DNA of 44,326 nt, from contig NZ_CAKLBV010000040.1 in the NCBI RefSeq assembly GCF_920984675.1, forward strand, positions 1 to 44,326, given 5' to 3'. Numbering within the stretch: position 1 is the stretch's first letter; each line of letters opens with the position of its first letter. Origin of the DNA: Methylobacterium sp. Leaf118. Lineage in GTDB: Bacteria > Pseudomonadota > Alphaproteobacteria > Rhizobiales > Beijerinckiaceae. The notes below the pieces were generated by a model that was not told where the DNA came from, did not search any database, and saw only the letters and a program-made list of their open reading frames with translations. The translations under genes were made by a program, and so were the position numbers. This document shows, piece by piece, positions 33,346-42,549 of the stretch.

Positions 33346-36300
33346 ATGAACGCCATCCTGATCAAGCTGTTCGCGACCGCGCTGACGCTCAGTCAGGTCA
33401 CGACGCGGCCCGACGCCGTGCGGACGCAGTTCGACCCCGCCAAGGACGGCGCGACGGTCGTGGCGATCCTGCGCGACGGCTGCGCCCATATGCGCAAGAG
33501 CTTCGACATCGAGGACATCAACCTCGACGAACTGATCACCACCGCCATGGAGGATCCGAGCGCGGTGGCGGGCGACAACGCGCCCAAGATCCTGCACGGG
33601 CTCGACCTCTCCGAGCTGAACACGAGCTACAAGCAGTTCTGCAAGGGTGAGAACCCGGCGAACTCGCCCTTCGACGCGGGCGCCGTGATCGCCTTCTACA
33701 ACAACGCCGTGCGCGACCTGCCCTCGGCCGAGGCGCTGCGCGACATCAAGCTGCCGAGCGCCAGCGTGATCCTGGATTCGGCGGGCCAGCCCTATTCCGA
33801 AACCTTCGAGCCCAACGGGCGACGCCTCATCGTGGCGATCGATCGGGTGCCCGACCTCGTCCGACAAGCCTTCGTCGCGGCCGAGGACAAGCGTTTCTAC
33901 AGCCATCACGGCATCGACGAGCGTGGGGTGATCCGCGCCTTCGTCGGCAACCTCGCCTCGCCGGGCCGGCCGGCGGGCGGCTCGACCATCACCCAGCAGG
34001 TGGTCAAGAACCTCTCGGTCGGCGACGACGTCACCTACGAGCGCAAGATCCGCGAGATGATCGTGGCCTCGCGCCTGGAGCGGTTGCAGACCAAGCCGCA
34101 GATCCTCGGGCTCTACCTCAACGGCATCTATCTGGGACGGGGCGCCTACGGCATCGAGATGGCGGCCCGCTCCTGGTTCGGGAAGTCGGTCGGGCAGCTG
34201 ACTGTGCCGGAGGCGGCCCTGCTCGCGGGCCTGCCGAAGGGCCCCAATTATTACAGCCCGGACCGCTACCCCGACCGTGCCCGGGAGCGCCGCGCCTACG
34301 TCCTGACCCGGATGAAGGAGGAGGGCGCGATTACCGAGGACCAGATGAACGCGGCGCTCCGCAGCGACCTTGGCATCCGGCCGCCGGAGTCGAGCCGCCG
34401 CGATTCCGGGTTCTACCTCGTCGATCACGTCGCCCGCGAGTCGCGCACCTTCGCCGGGCTCGAATCGCTGACGAGCGCCTCCTACACGGTGCGGGCGACG
34501 GTGAATGCCGGCCTGCAGAGCGCGCTGGAGGGCGCCTTGCAGGAGGGGCTCTCGACCTATGAGCGCGGCACCGGCCGGGCCCGCTACGAGGGGCCGGAGC
34601 TCAATCTGGCCGAGACGATCAAGCGCCTCGAGGCCGCCGCGCCGGCGCCCGCGCCCGAAGCGCCGGCCGCGGCGCCCCTCGCGGTCCCTCCCGCCGTCCC
34701 CCCCGCCGTCCCCTTGCCCAGGGGCGTGAGGGCGGCCAAGGCCCTGCCGGTGCCCGCCCGTCCGCCGGCCCCGAAGCCCGCGTGGCAGCGGGCGCTGGAG
34801 AGCGCGCGGGCGCCCCTCTACGATCTGCGCTGGCCGCTCGCGGTGGTGCTCCAGGCCGGCAAGAACGGGGTGAAGGTCGGCCTGCCCGACGGGCGCGTCG
34901 CGAGCCTCGATCCCGGCCCCGCGCGCGGCAAGCTCCAGCTCCACGACGCGGTGCGGGTGCGCCTGCGCGAGGGTAAGGGCAGCCTCCGCGCCGACCTGCG
35001 CGTGCGCCCCTCGGTCCAGGGCGCCGCCATCGTCCTGGAGAACCGGACCGGACGCATCCTGGCGATGAGCGGGGGCTTCTCCTATCCCCTGAGCCAGCTC
35101 AACCGGGTGACGCAAACCGTGCGGCAGCCGGGCTCGACCCTGAAGCCGCTGACCTACCTCGCCGCGCTGAACGCCGGCCTCCAGCCCAACACCCTGGTGA
35201 TGGACGCCCCCGTGACGCTGCCGCCCATCGGCGGCATCGGTGCCTCGTGGTCGCCCAAGAACTACGACGGCGGCGGCTCGGGGGCGACGACGATCCGGCG
35301 CGGCCTCGAATTCTCGAAGAACCTCGTCACCGCCCGCCTGCTGGAGGGCGGCATCGCGCGCGATGCGCCCCAGAGCCTGCAGCGGGTCTGCGACATCGCC
35401 CTCGAAGCCCAGCTCTATGCCGAGTGCGAGCGCTACTATCCCTTCGTGCTCGGCGCGCAAGCCGTGCGGATGATCGATCTGGCGAGCTTCTACGCCGCCA
35501 TCGCCAACGAGGGGGCGCGGCCGAGCGCCTACGCGCTGGAATCGATCGAGCGCGACGGCACGCCGGTCTACACGCGCCCCGTCAAGGCCCCGGTGCGGAT
35601 CGGCTCCGCCGACCGCGTCGCCTTCTACCAGCTCAAGACCATGCTCCAGGGCGTGACCCAGCACGGCACCGCCGCCGCGCTCGCCGGCATCTCCGCCTAC
35701 GTCGCCGGCAAGACCGGCACCTCGGAGAACGAGAACGACGCGTGGTTCGCCGGCTTCACCAACGAGATCACGGTCGTGGTCTGGGCCGGCTACGACAACG
35801 CCGACGGCGTGCGCAAGACGCTCGGCCGCGGCCAGACCGGCGGCCATGTCGCGGTGCCGATCGCCCGCGCGATCGTCCAGGCCGCCTGGGCCAACGGCGT
35901 GCCGCGCACGCCCCTCGCGCCCCCCTCGCCCGAGGCCAAGGCCCTGATCGCCGACCTGCCGATCGAACCCCGCAGCGGCCAACGGGTCGCGGGCGGCGGC
36001 TTCATCGAGCATTTCCGCCTCAAGGACGGGCGCGTGCCCGACACGCAATTCGCGCTGGTGCCCCGCGAGACCCTCTACGCCATGCGGCCGGACGCCGAGG
36101 ACGGCGATGGCGGGACTGCCGAGGATGGGGCGGACGTGGCCGGCGACATTCTCGGCAACATGATGGGCGGCGGCCGGCGCGGCAGCGACGACCCCTTCGG
36201 TGGTCAGGCCCGCACCGCCGATCCCCGAGGCGCGGATTCTCGCAGTGCCGATCCTTGGGGCCTGCGCCGCGACCGGCGCGAGGAGCCGAGCCCCTGGCCC

Positions 36301-36429
36301 GGCCGCGACCGCTACGGGCAGGTGAATCCCTCCCCGTTCGGCTCGCCCTTCGAGGACGAGCCCGAGCCGCGCACCCGCCAGCGCCGCCGCGATCCCGACT
36401 ACCTGTTCGGCGACGACCCGCGCTACTGA
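33346..36429 (+). CDS. Class A penicillin-binding protein (transglycosylase/transpeptidase)
   Basis: Bifunctional peptidoglycan synthase of 1027 residues. An N-terminal hydrophobic segment (about 4-20) and a 120-residue lead domain precede the GT51 glycosyltransferase with catalytic Glu180 (EDKRFYSHHGID) and GGSTITQQVVKNL. The transpeptidase has SxxK at Ser597-Lys600 (PGSTLKPL), SxN at Ser657 (FSKNL) and KTG at Lys789 (GKTGTSEN). A Pro/Ala linker near 430-480 interrupts the region between domains, and the C-terminal 100 residues are a disordered charged tail with repeats around ADPRGADSRSADPWG. All catalytic residues are present, so it should be active. Gene-level name (pbpC/mrcA type) is not settled. 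Confidence 0.93.
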   Translation: MNAILIKLFATALTLSQVTTRPDAVRTQFDPAKDGATVVAILRDGCAHMRKSFDIEDINLDELITTAMEDPSAVAGDNAPKILHGLDLSELNTSYKQFCKGENPANSPFDAGAVIAFYNNAVRDLPSAEALRDIKLPSASVILDSAGQPYSETFEPNGRRLIVAIDRVPDLVRQAFVAAEDKRFYSHHGIDERGVIRAFVGNLASPGRPAGGSTITQQVVKNLSVGDDVTYERKIREMIVASRLERLQTKPQILGLYLNGIYLGRGAYGIEMAARSWFGKSVGQLTVPEAALLAGLPKGPNYYSPDRYPDRARERRAYVLTRMKEEGAITEDQMNAALRSDLGIRPPESSRRDSGFYLVDHVARESRTFAGLESLTSASYTVRATVNAGLQSALEGALQEGLSTYERGTGRARYEGPELNLAETIKRLEAAAPAPAPEAPAAAPLAVPPAVPPAVPLPRGVRAAKALPVPARPPAPKPAWQRALESARAPLYDLRWPLAVVLQAGKNGVKVGLPDGRVASLDPGPARGKLQLHDAVRVRLREGKGSLRADLRVRPSVQGAAIVLENRTGRILAMSGGFSYPLSQLNRVTQTVRQPGSTLKPLTYLAALNAGLQPNTLVMDAPVTLPPIGGIGASWSPKNYDGGGSGATTIRRGLEFSKNLVTARLLEGGIARDAPQSLQRVCDIALEAQLYAECERYYPFVLGAQAVRMIDLASFYAAIANEGARPSAYALESIERDGTPVYTRPVKAPVRIGSADRVAFYQLKTMLQGVTQHGTAAALAGISAYVAGKTGTSENENDAWFAGFTNEITVVVWAGYDNADGVRKTLGRGQTGGHVAVPIARAIVQAAWANGVPRTPLAPPSPEAKALIADLPIEPRSGQRVAGGGFIEHFRLKDGRVPDTQFALVPRETLYAMRPDAEDGDGGTAEDGADVAGDILGNMMGGGRRGSDDPFGGQARTADPRGADSRSADPWGLRRDRREEPSPWPGRDRYGQVNPSPFGSPFEDEPEPRTRQRRRDPDYLFGDDPRY

Positions 36430-36551
36430 GGGCCGCTCATCGAACGCCCGCCCCGCGGGCCGCGCCCGGACCGAGAACGACCGGTGGCCGGGCGTTTCGT
36501 GAACAGCCCAGTGCTCCCCTCCCCGCTCCCATTCCGACCCCGAGGTCCGTT

Positions 36552-37607
36552 TTGCGACAGCATCTCCCGGCCATCCTGCTCGCCGCCGCCACGCTGGCTG
36601 GTCCGGCCCGCGCGCAGGACGCGGCGAAGGCGCCCGCGGCGATGCCGGTCTCCGACCGGGTGAAGGACGTGGCGGCCCTCAACCCGGCCGATGCCGCGAC
36701 CCTCAAGCCCGGCACGGTGCTGTTCCGCGATTCCCGCGAGGCGGCGTCGGTCAATCCCGAGAACGGCCTCATCGCCTTCGAGGCGTGGCGCAAGGCGCGG
36801 CCCGCGGAGGCCGCGGCGCTCTCGCCCTGGCCCGGCTATACCGAGCCGGACTATCCCCAGACCGTCAACGGCGTGACCAAGCAGCGCCACGAGAGTCTCA
36901 AGGTCTATGTCGCGGAGGGGCGCTTCATGGTGGCCAAGCCCGCCGCGTCCATCGATCTCGCGGCCTTCGCCGGGCTCGATTTCCTCGCCAGGATGGACCC
37001 GGTCATCCGCCACAAGCGGCTGGAGCCCGCCGACGCGACCCCGACCAAGGATCCGGCCGCCGCCTTCGCCAAGCGTCCGGACCGGCCCTGGTGCGGGGCG
37101 GGCGGCGTCTGCATCGAGTCGCGCTACGACCTCGAAGGCAAGCTGCCCCTCGGGGTGAAGCTCGCCAACAAGCTGGAACTCGGCTCCTCCAAGAAGGTCG
37201 CCGAATTCGTCTCGTTCCAGAGCGAGTTGCGGGTGTTGCCGTCCGCGGAGGCCGCCGGCCTCTCCGCCCTGACCCGGATCGAGACGCCGGTCGCGGGCGG
37301 CCTCGAACAGACGATCTTCTGGGTCAACCAGATCCTGCGCTTCGGCAAGTTCCTGGCGGTGATGCAGCCGGCGCCGAACGACCCGAACCGCACCGTGGTC
37401 ACCACCTACATGGCGCTCGCCATCAAGGCCGACGTGCTGGACCGCAAGCAGGAATATGCCCGCGTGCCGGTGCTCAAGAACCTGTTGCCGGTACAGGTGC
37501 TCATGGGCAATTCCTCCTTCAACACCGGCACCTCGATCAGCGCGGGCGTGCCGACCTATGCCCGCAACCGCATCGTCGCCTTCGCCGACGCCCTGGCGAA
37601 GAACTGA
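36552..37607 (+). CDS. Secreted protein of unknown function, TTG start
   Basis: From a TTG at 36552, with GAGG 8 bases upstream, 351 residues with a clear signal peptide (LRQHLPAILLAAATLAGPARA-Q). No in-frame ATG lies near that would keep the signal. The mature protein has blocks SPWPGYTEPDYPQTVNG, RPWCGAGGVCIESRYDLEG (one cysteine pair) and MGNSSFNTGTSISAGVP, and looks like a well-folded periplasmic protein. I do not recognise a family. It follows the penicillin-binding protein by 122 bp and may share its transcript, hinting at an envelope role. The frame is open far upstream, but inside the PBP gene. Confidence 0.75.
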   Translation: MRQHLPAILLAAATLAGPARAQDAAKAPAAMPVSDRVKDVAALNPADAATLKPGTVLFRDSREAASVNPENGLIAFEAWRKARPAEAAALSPWPGYTEPDYPQTVNGVTKQRHESLKVYVAEGRFMVAKPAASIDLAAFAGLDFLARMDPVIRHKRLEPADATPTKDPAAAFAKRPDRPWCGAGGVCIESRYDLEGKLPLGVKLANKLELGSSKKVAEFVSFQSELRVLPSAEAAGLSALTRIETPVAGGLEQTIFWVNQILRFGKFLAVMQPAPNDPNRTVVTTYMALAIKADVLDRKQEYARVPVLKNLLPVQVLMGNSSFNTGTSISAGVPTYARNRIVAFADALAKN

Positions 37608-37628
37608 CAGCCCCCCGTCGGACCGGCC

Positions 37629-37988
37629 ATGGCGCGCCTGAGCCTGCGTATCGATCTGGGGCCCGGCCACCGGCTCGGGCCGGGCAAGGTGCGGCTCCTC
37701 GAGGCCATCGCCGCGCACGGCTCGATCGCGGCCGGAGCCCGGGCGCTCGGCATGTCCTACCGCCGCGCCTGGACCCTGGTGGAGGCGATGAACCGCGGCT
37801 TCGGGCAGCCGGTGGTCGAATCCCAGGCCGGCGGACGGGACGGGGGTGGGGCCCGGCTGTCGCCCCTCGGCACCGAGGTGGTGGGGCAGTACCGCGCCGT
37901 CGAGCAGGCCGCGGAAGCCGCGGCGGCGCCCCTTTTGCACCGCCTCGCCGCCTGGCCGACGGGCGAAACGGCGGACACGGAAACGTGA
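37629..37988 (+). CDS. Stand-alone ModE-type winged-helix regulator
   Basis: The 119-residue protein matches only the DNA-binding half of ModE: KVRLLEAIAAHGSIAAGARA then LGMSYRRAWTLVEAMNRGFG, about residues 20-60, and GGARLSPLGTEVVGQYRAVE. The molybdate-binding TOBE domains of full ModE are missing, as in several short alphaproteobacterial homologues. No mod transporter genes are in the window, so molybdate sensing is not shown. It begins 21 bp after the secreted protein and ends at a good terminator. Confidence 0.8.
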   Translation: MARLSLRIDLGPGHRLGPGKVRLLEAIAAHGSIAAGARALGMSYRRAWTLVEAMNRGFGQPVVESQAGGRDGGGARLSPLGTEVVGQYRAVEQAAEAAAAPLLHRLAAWPTGETADTET

Positions 37989-38086
37989 AAGTTGCAGCTA
38001 TCTGTCACCCGCGCGCCATGGACGACCGGTGGTATATTTCATACACTGATCCGGCTCGTTCCTGAGACCGCGAGTCACCTCGACCG

Positions 38087-38114
38087 GCGCGCCCCTTAAG
38101 GCGCGCCGTTTTTC
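38087..38114 (+). terminator. Intrinsic terminator after the ModE-type gene
   Basis: GGCGCGCC-CCTTAA-GGCGCGCC followed by G and five T residues. The two arms are identical self-complementary octamers. Placed 99 bp after the stop, 10 bp before the convergent porin gene ends. Confidence 0.75.
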
Positions 38115-38123
38115 TGTTCGGCG

Positions 38124-39647
38124 TCAGGGACTTCCGGGGCCGCGGGCGAGGCCGGTGAGAGTGAACAGGTCCACCGAGAGCTTGGCGCCGACCACCAACG
38201 TATCGGGGATGGTCTTCCGGTAGAACGGGAACCGGGTCTGATCCGGGTTGATGATGTATTGCAGGTTCGGCGTCAGCCGGATCGCGGGCGAGACTTGGAG
38301 CCCGTAGTTCAGCTCCATCATGATCTGCTGGTCGGGAATGGTTCGCGCCCATCCGAGCGAAGCTTGTGCCGCGGCAATGTTCGACAACGCCAGCGGGCTG
38401 AAGGCTTGCAGGTTGATGACGAAGCCGACCGTGTCGTAGGGGCGCCCCACGAAGGTCCCGGTCTGCACCGCGCCGATCTCCAGGAAGTAATCCTCGACGA
38501 GGCGTCCGCCGGTGCCCGCCATGGCCACGCCGAACAGGGTCAGGCCCTGAATGCCCGTCGGGTCGGGGCGCCAGACCATCTGGTCGAAGCGCGCATAGAC
38601 GCCCGAGCGACCGAAGCGCGTCCGCGGATCGAGGCCGGTGAGCACCGCGCGGCCTCCGGCGACGTCGCGGACCGGGTCCGCGTAGGCGGAGCGGTCGATC
38701 CAGCCGCCGATGCCGTAATGGCGCGGCCGCGCGTCGTTGGCGAAGGTCGTGGCGTAGCCGAGTTCGAACGGCACGATCGCGCCGGTCGCGCCCTTCACCG
38801 AAAGGTCGAGGCCGTTGTCGCCGGGCTGCTGATGGCGCGGATTCACTTCGTAGGCGCCGACATGGAAGAAGAGCGTGTCGGTCAGCCAAGCCTTGGCATG
38901 CCCGCCCCAGCTCGACACCGGCCAGAAGGTGAAGTTCGAGGTCTTGAACACGAAGGTCGGGTTGCCGCAGGCCGAATTCGTCTGGAAATTGCAGTAGATC
39001 GGTGAATTCAGGAAATTGATGTTGGCGACCAGCCGCCCGACTTCGAGGTCGAGGCGGTTGTCGAACAGCTTCTGCTGGTAGGACAGCAGGGTGAGGCGCG
39101 TGGTCTGCCCGCCGCCATAGATCTCCTGGACCGACGTGTTGTTGCCGATCACGTCCTGGGCGAGGCTGCGGCCGTGGCGGTTGGTGACCGCGACGTGGAC
39201 CGAGGCGCCGTCGATCCCGGCGAGCCGGTTCAGGTCGGCGTCGAGGCCGAAGAAGAGCTGGCCCGCCCAGGCCGTGCCCTGGCGCAGCCCGCCGACCGGG
39301 TTGGCCGCGCCCTGGCCGGTGTAGTTCAGGAGGAACGACAGGCCGTTGCCGAGGTCGAACGTGCCCGGCGGCAGGGTCGGGGGCGTCGCGCTCTGGCCGA
39401 GCACGTCGGCGGCGGCCGCTGCGCTGCCGTCGTCGCCGAAGGTTCTGCGGAGGGGGGCGCGGCGCACGATCCGGCTGACGAGCGGGCGGCGGACCGCGCG
39501 AGGCCCGGCGACGGCAGCCGGCGGCGCGACGCCAAAAGGTGCGAGGATAGGAGGTGTGAGGACGGGCGGCGCATCCTGCGCGCGCACCTGGGTGCCGAGC
39601 GCCGCGCAAAGGCCGAGCGCGACCCCGGTTGCTGTGACCGCTTTCAT
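38124..39647 (-). CDS. oprB: Carbohydrate-selective porin, OprB family
   Basis: Outer-membrane beta-barrel for sugar entry. The 507-residue precursor has a signal peptide (cleaved after VRA near residue 23), a Pro/Ala/Arg-rich linker (24-85) and an OprB barrel with GRLVANINFLNSPIYCNFQ, KAWLTDTLFFHVGAYEVNP and LNYGLQVSPAIRLTPNLQYI. GGAGGAC lies directly before the ATG. It follows fruA by 146 bp on the same strand, so fructose probably enters through this porin before the PTS takes it up. Confidence 0.88.
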   Translation of the reverse strand: MKAVTATGVALGLCAALGTQVRAQDAPPVLTPPILAPFGVAPPAAVAGPRAVRRPLVSRIVRRAPLRRTFGDDGSAAAAADVLGQSATPPTLPPGTFDLGNGLSFLLNYTGQGAANPVGGLRQGTAWAGQLFFGLDADLNRLAGIDGASVHVAVTNRHGRSLAQDVIGNNTSVQEIYGGGQTTRLTLLSYQQKLFDNRLDLEVGRLVANINFLNSPIYCNFQTNSACGNPTFVFKTSNFTFWPVSSWGGHAKAWLTDTLFFHVGAYEVNPRHQQPGDNGLDLSVKGATGAIVPFELGYATTFANDARPRHYGIGGWIDRSAYADPVRDVAGGRAVLTGLDPRTRFGRSGVYARFDQMVWRPDPTGIQGLTLFGVAMAGTGGRLVEDYFLEIGAVQTGTFVGRPYDTVGFVINLQAFSPLALSNIAAAQASLGWARTIPDQQIMMELNYGLQVSPAIRLTPNLQYIINPDQTRFPFYRKTIPDTLVVGAKLSVDLFTLTGLARGPGSP

Positions 39648-39793
39648 GTCCTCCCCCCGTGTCGACGATGTGGGACGTCAGCCCGAACGCACCGGCGCCC
39701 GGCGCCATTGGGGCGGCCCAAGGCGGAAACCCATCGCCGTTGGCCTTCCCCGCCCCTGGCGCGTCGCGCGCCGAGGGCGGCCCGAGCGCCGCG

Positions 39794-41524
39794 TCAGGCC
39801 GCCCGCTTCTTGAGAAGGCCCACCATCAGGCCGGTGACCAGACTGCCGGCGACCAGGGCGATGAGGGCGCCGGGCAGGTTCGTCACCGCGTTCGGGATCG
39901 GCAGAACGAACAGGCCGCCATGGGGCACCTTGAGGGTCACGCCGGAGGCGAGGGCGATGGCCCCTGCAACGCCCGAGCCCGCCACCATGGAGGGGATGAC
40001 GCGCAGCGGATCGGCCGCGGCGAAGGGAATCGCGCCCTCGGTGATGAAGGCGGCGCCGAGCACCGCCGCCGCGCCGCCGGCCTCGCGCTCCGGCTTCGTG
40101 AATCGGGTGGGGAACAGCCGGGTGGCGAGGGCGAGGCCGAGCGGGGGCGTCATGCCGCCGAGCATCACCGCCGCCATCGGGGCGTCGACCCCGGAGGAGA
40201 GCAGCGCCGCGGCGGAGGCGTAGGCCGCCTTGTTGATCGGCCCGCCCATGTCGACCGCCATCATGCCGCCGAGCACGAGGCCGAGCAGCAGGGCGCTCGT
40301 CCCCTGCATGCCCTTCAGCCAGTCGGTGAGGGCGGCGAGCACTGCCGCCACGGGGACGCCGACCACGTAGACCATCAGGAGGCCGGTGATCGCGGTGGCG
40401 AGGAGCGGCAGGATCAGGACGGGCTTGAGACCCTCCAGATTCCGGGGCAGCCGGATGTGCGTGTTGAGGAAGGCCGTGACGTATCCGGCGATGAAGCCCG
40501 CCGCGATGCCGCCCAGGAAGCCCGCCTGGAGGTTGGCGGCGAGCATGCCGCCGATCATGCCGGGCGCGATGCCGGGGCGGTCGGCGATCGAAGAGGCGAT
40601 GTAGCCCGCGAGCGCCGGGACGATGAGGGCGAAGGCCGCCTTGGCGCCGATCTCGCCCAGGGCGTAGCCGAGGGTGCCGGCCTTCTCCGGATTCAGGACG
40701 TCGATGCCGCCGACCGCGAAGGCGAGGGCGATGAGCAGCCCGCCCGCCACCACGAAGGGCAGCATGAACGAGACGCCGGTCATCAGGTGCTTGTAGGCGC
40801 CGGCTTGCCGCTCGGCCGCCGCCGGGCGGGCGGGACCGTCGGTCGTCGGCGCCGCCTCGGCCGTGCCCGCGGCCGCGAGCTGCGCCTCGGCGAGCGCGGT
40901 CGCGATCAGGCCCTTGCCGTCGCGGATCGCCGCCTTGGTGGTCGTGGCATAGAGCCGTTTGCCGGCAAAGCGCGCCCGGTCGACGCCGGTGTCGGCGGCG
41001 ATGATGACCAGGTCGGCCGCCGCGATCTCGGGCGCCGTCAGGGCGTCGCGGGCGCCGACCGAGCCTTGCGTCTCGACGCGGATCGCGTGGCCGAGCGCCT
41101 GGGCCGCGGCTTGGAGCCCTTCGGCGGCCATGAAGGTATGGGCGATGCCGGTGGGGCAGGAGGTGATCGCCACGAGTCTCCTGGGACCAGTCGCCGCGCG
41201 CGCGGACGCGCCGGGCGTCTCCGCGGCGCCGGCCAGGAGGCGGTCCAGCACGGCATTCACGTCGGTGAGCACCTCGTCGATGGCGGCCCGCGCCCGGGCC
41301 AGCGCCCCGAACCGGCCCTCGCCGAGATCGCCGTCACCGACGAGAAGCACGGCCGTCGCCTCCCGGATCGCCGCCTCGGGGATCGGGTTGCCGCCGCCCT
41401 TGCCGCGAATCTCCAGGGCGAGCGCCGCGTTGCGCCGTCCGGCCGCCCTGCGCAGGGCCTCGGCCGCGAGGACGGCGTGGGTGGAGAGGTCGCCGCCTCC
41501 CACCACCGCTAGGAGCTGTGCCAT
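39794..41524 (-). CDS. fruA: PTS fructose-specific transporter EIIB'-EIIB-EIIC
   Basis: Imports fructose and phosphorylates it at C1. From the ATG at 41524 the 576-residue protein has a degenerate EIIB' domain (1-100), an EIIB domain with phospho-Cys123 (LVAITSCPTGIAHT) and an EIIC membrane domain of about ten helices from residue 240 (HLMTGVSFMLPFVVAGGL; PINKAAY; ITEGAIPFAA). Two further in-frame ATGs (41560, 41578) lie in an 18-bp repeat upstream; 41560 also has a ribosome-binding site, so the N-terminus may vary by 12 or 18 residues (MSQEEP units). The huge open frame that continues to 43561 is a GC shadow. Confidence 0.92.
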   Translation of the reverse strand: MAQLLAVVGGGDLSTHAVLAAEALRRAAGRRNAALALEIRGKGGGNPIPEAAIREATAVLLVGDGDLGEGRFGALARARAAIDEVLTDVNAVLDRLLAGAAETPGASARAATGPRRLVAITSCPTGIAHTFMAAEGLQAAAQALGHAIRVETQGSVGARDALTAPEIAAADLVIIAADTGVDRARFAGKRLYATTTKAAIRDGKGLIATALAEAQLAAAGTAEAAPTTDGPARPAAAERQAGAYKHLMTGVSFMLPFVVAGGLLIALAFAVGGIDVLNPEKAGTLGYALGEIGAKAAFALIVPALAGYIASSIADRPGIAPGMIGGMLAANLQAGFLGGIAAGFIAGYVTAFLNTHIRLPRNLEGLKPVLILPLLATAITGLLMVYVVGVPVAAVLAALTDWLKGMQGTSALLLGLVLGGMMAVDMGGPINKAAYASAAALLSSGVDAPMAAVMLGGMTPPLGLALATRLFPTRFTKPEREAGGAAAVLGAAFITEGAIPFAAADPLRVIPSMVAGSGVAGAIALASGVTLKVPHGGLFVLPIPNAVTNLPGALIALVAGSLVTGLMVGLLKKRAA

Positions 41525-41583
41525 AGGTTCCTCCTGTGACTTGGGTTCCTCCTGTGACATGGGTTCCTCCTGGGACATGGGTT
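41522..41583 (-). repeat. 18-bp tandem repeat carrying ribosome-binding sites and start codons
   Basis: On the minus strand three units of ATG/AAG-TC-(C/A)-CAGGAGGAACC(C/T) stand head to tail and end at the fruA ATG. Start-codon positions fall at 41578 (ATG), 41560 (ATG), 41542 (AAG, lost) and 41524 (ATG). Each unit has AGGAGG 6 bases before the next start position. All are in frame with fruA and would encode MSQEEP, MSQEEP, KSQEEP. Confidence 0.9.
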
Positions 41584-41601
41584 TTTGGACGCGGGTCGCG
41601 C

Positions 41602-42546
41602 CTAGTTCAGGGGGGCCACCCGGATCTCCCGGGCGATGGCGGCCACCACGTCGCGCGGGGGCAGGTTGGCGCCCGTGCGGCTGAGCTTGCCCGCCGCGAA
41701 GGCCAGGGCCCGCCGGGCGAGGTCTTGCAGGGCGAGGCCCTCGTGCAGGCCGGCGACGAGGCCGGCCACCAGCGCATCGCCGGCGCCGACCGTGCTCGCG
41801 ATCGTCGTGGGCGGCGGCAGGGCCTGCAGCGCGCCGTCCCGTGAGACGAACAGCGCGCCCTCCGCGCCGAGCGAGACGCAGACGAGGGGAATGCCCGAGG
41901 CCTGAAGCCGGCGGGCGGCCTCGCGCAGGGCGGCGGGCTCGGCGAGGGGGCGACCGGCCCATTCCTCCAGCTCGGCGCGGTTGGGCTTGATCGCGTGCGG
42001 CAGCGCGTCCGGTCCGGCCGCGAGAGCGGCCGCGAGAGCGGGGCCGGAGGCATCGAGCACCACCCGGGCGCCGCGGGCGCGCAGGGCGCCCGTCAGCCGG
42101 GCGTAGGTGTCCGGGGCAAGCGAGCGCGGCAGGCTGCCGGCTAGCACCACGAGGCTGCCGTCGCAGGCCAGCTCCGAGAGCACCGCCCGCACCGCCTCGA
42201 GGGTGGAGGGGCCGATATCGAGACCAGGAAGGTTGATGTCGGTGGTTTCGCCCGTCCCGGCGTCGAGGAGCTTGAGGTTGGTGCGGGTCTCGCCCGGCAC
42301 CCAGACGAAGCGGTCGTCGATGCCCTTGGCGGCGAGAAGCTGCGCGAAGGGTGCAGCGTTGTCCTGGCCGAGCACGCCGGTGGCGGCCACGGGCAGGCCC
42401 CAATCGGCGAGGCAGGCGGCGACGTTGACGCCCTTGCCGCCGGCATCCGCCCAGACCGAGCGGGCGCGGTGGACCTGGCCGGGCCTCAGCGCGTCGAGGG
42501 TGACGGTCTGGTCGATCGCCGGATTGAGGGTGAGGGTCGCCAGCAT
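41602..42546 (-). CDS. fruK: 1-phosphofructokinase
   Basis: Phosphorylates fructose 1-phosphate, made by FruA, to the 1,6-bisphosphate. The 314-residue PfkB-family protein starts LATLTLNPAIDQTVTLDAL, has ADAGGKGVNVA for substrate and TVGAGDALVAGLVAGL near the C-terminus with the catalytic Asp. It lies between fruB (3-bp gap) and fruA (77 bp, or 23-41 bp with the longer fruA starts). Confidence 0.94.
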   Translation of the reverse strand: MLATLTLNPAIDQTVTLDALRPGQVHRARSVWADAGGKGVNVAACLADWGLPVAATGVLGQDNAAPFAQLLAAKGIDDRFVWVPGETRTNLKLLDAGTGETTDINLPGLDIGPSTLEAVRAVLSELACDGSLVVLAGSLPRSLAPDTYARLTGALRARGARVVLDASGPALAAALAAGPDALPHAIKPNRAELEEWAGRPLAEPAALREAARRLQASGIPLVCVSLGAEGALFVSRDGALQALPPPTTIASTVGAGDALVAGLVAGLHEGLALQDLARRALAFAAGKLSRTGANLPPRDVVAAIAREIRVAPLN

Positions 42547-42549
42547 GGC

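Noticed and set aside
33274..36048. 924-residue minus-strand frame opposite the penicillin-binding protein
   Set aside because: Antisense shadow with no domain; the plus strand has all PBP motifs.
35247..36551. Upstream extension of the secreted protein frame at 36552
   Set aside because: It lies inside the PBP gene in another frame; the signal peptide begins at the TTG at 36552.
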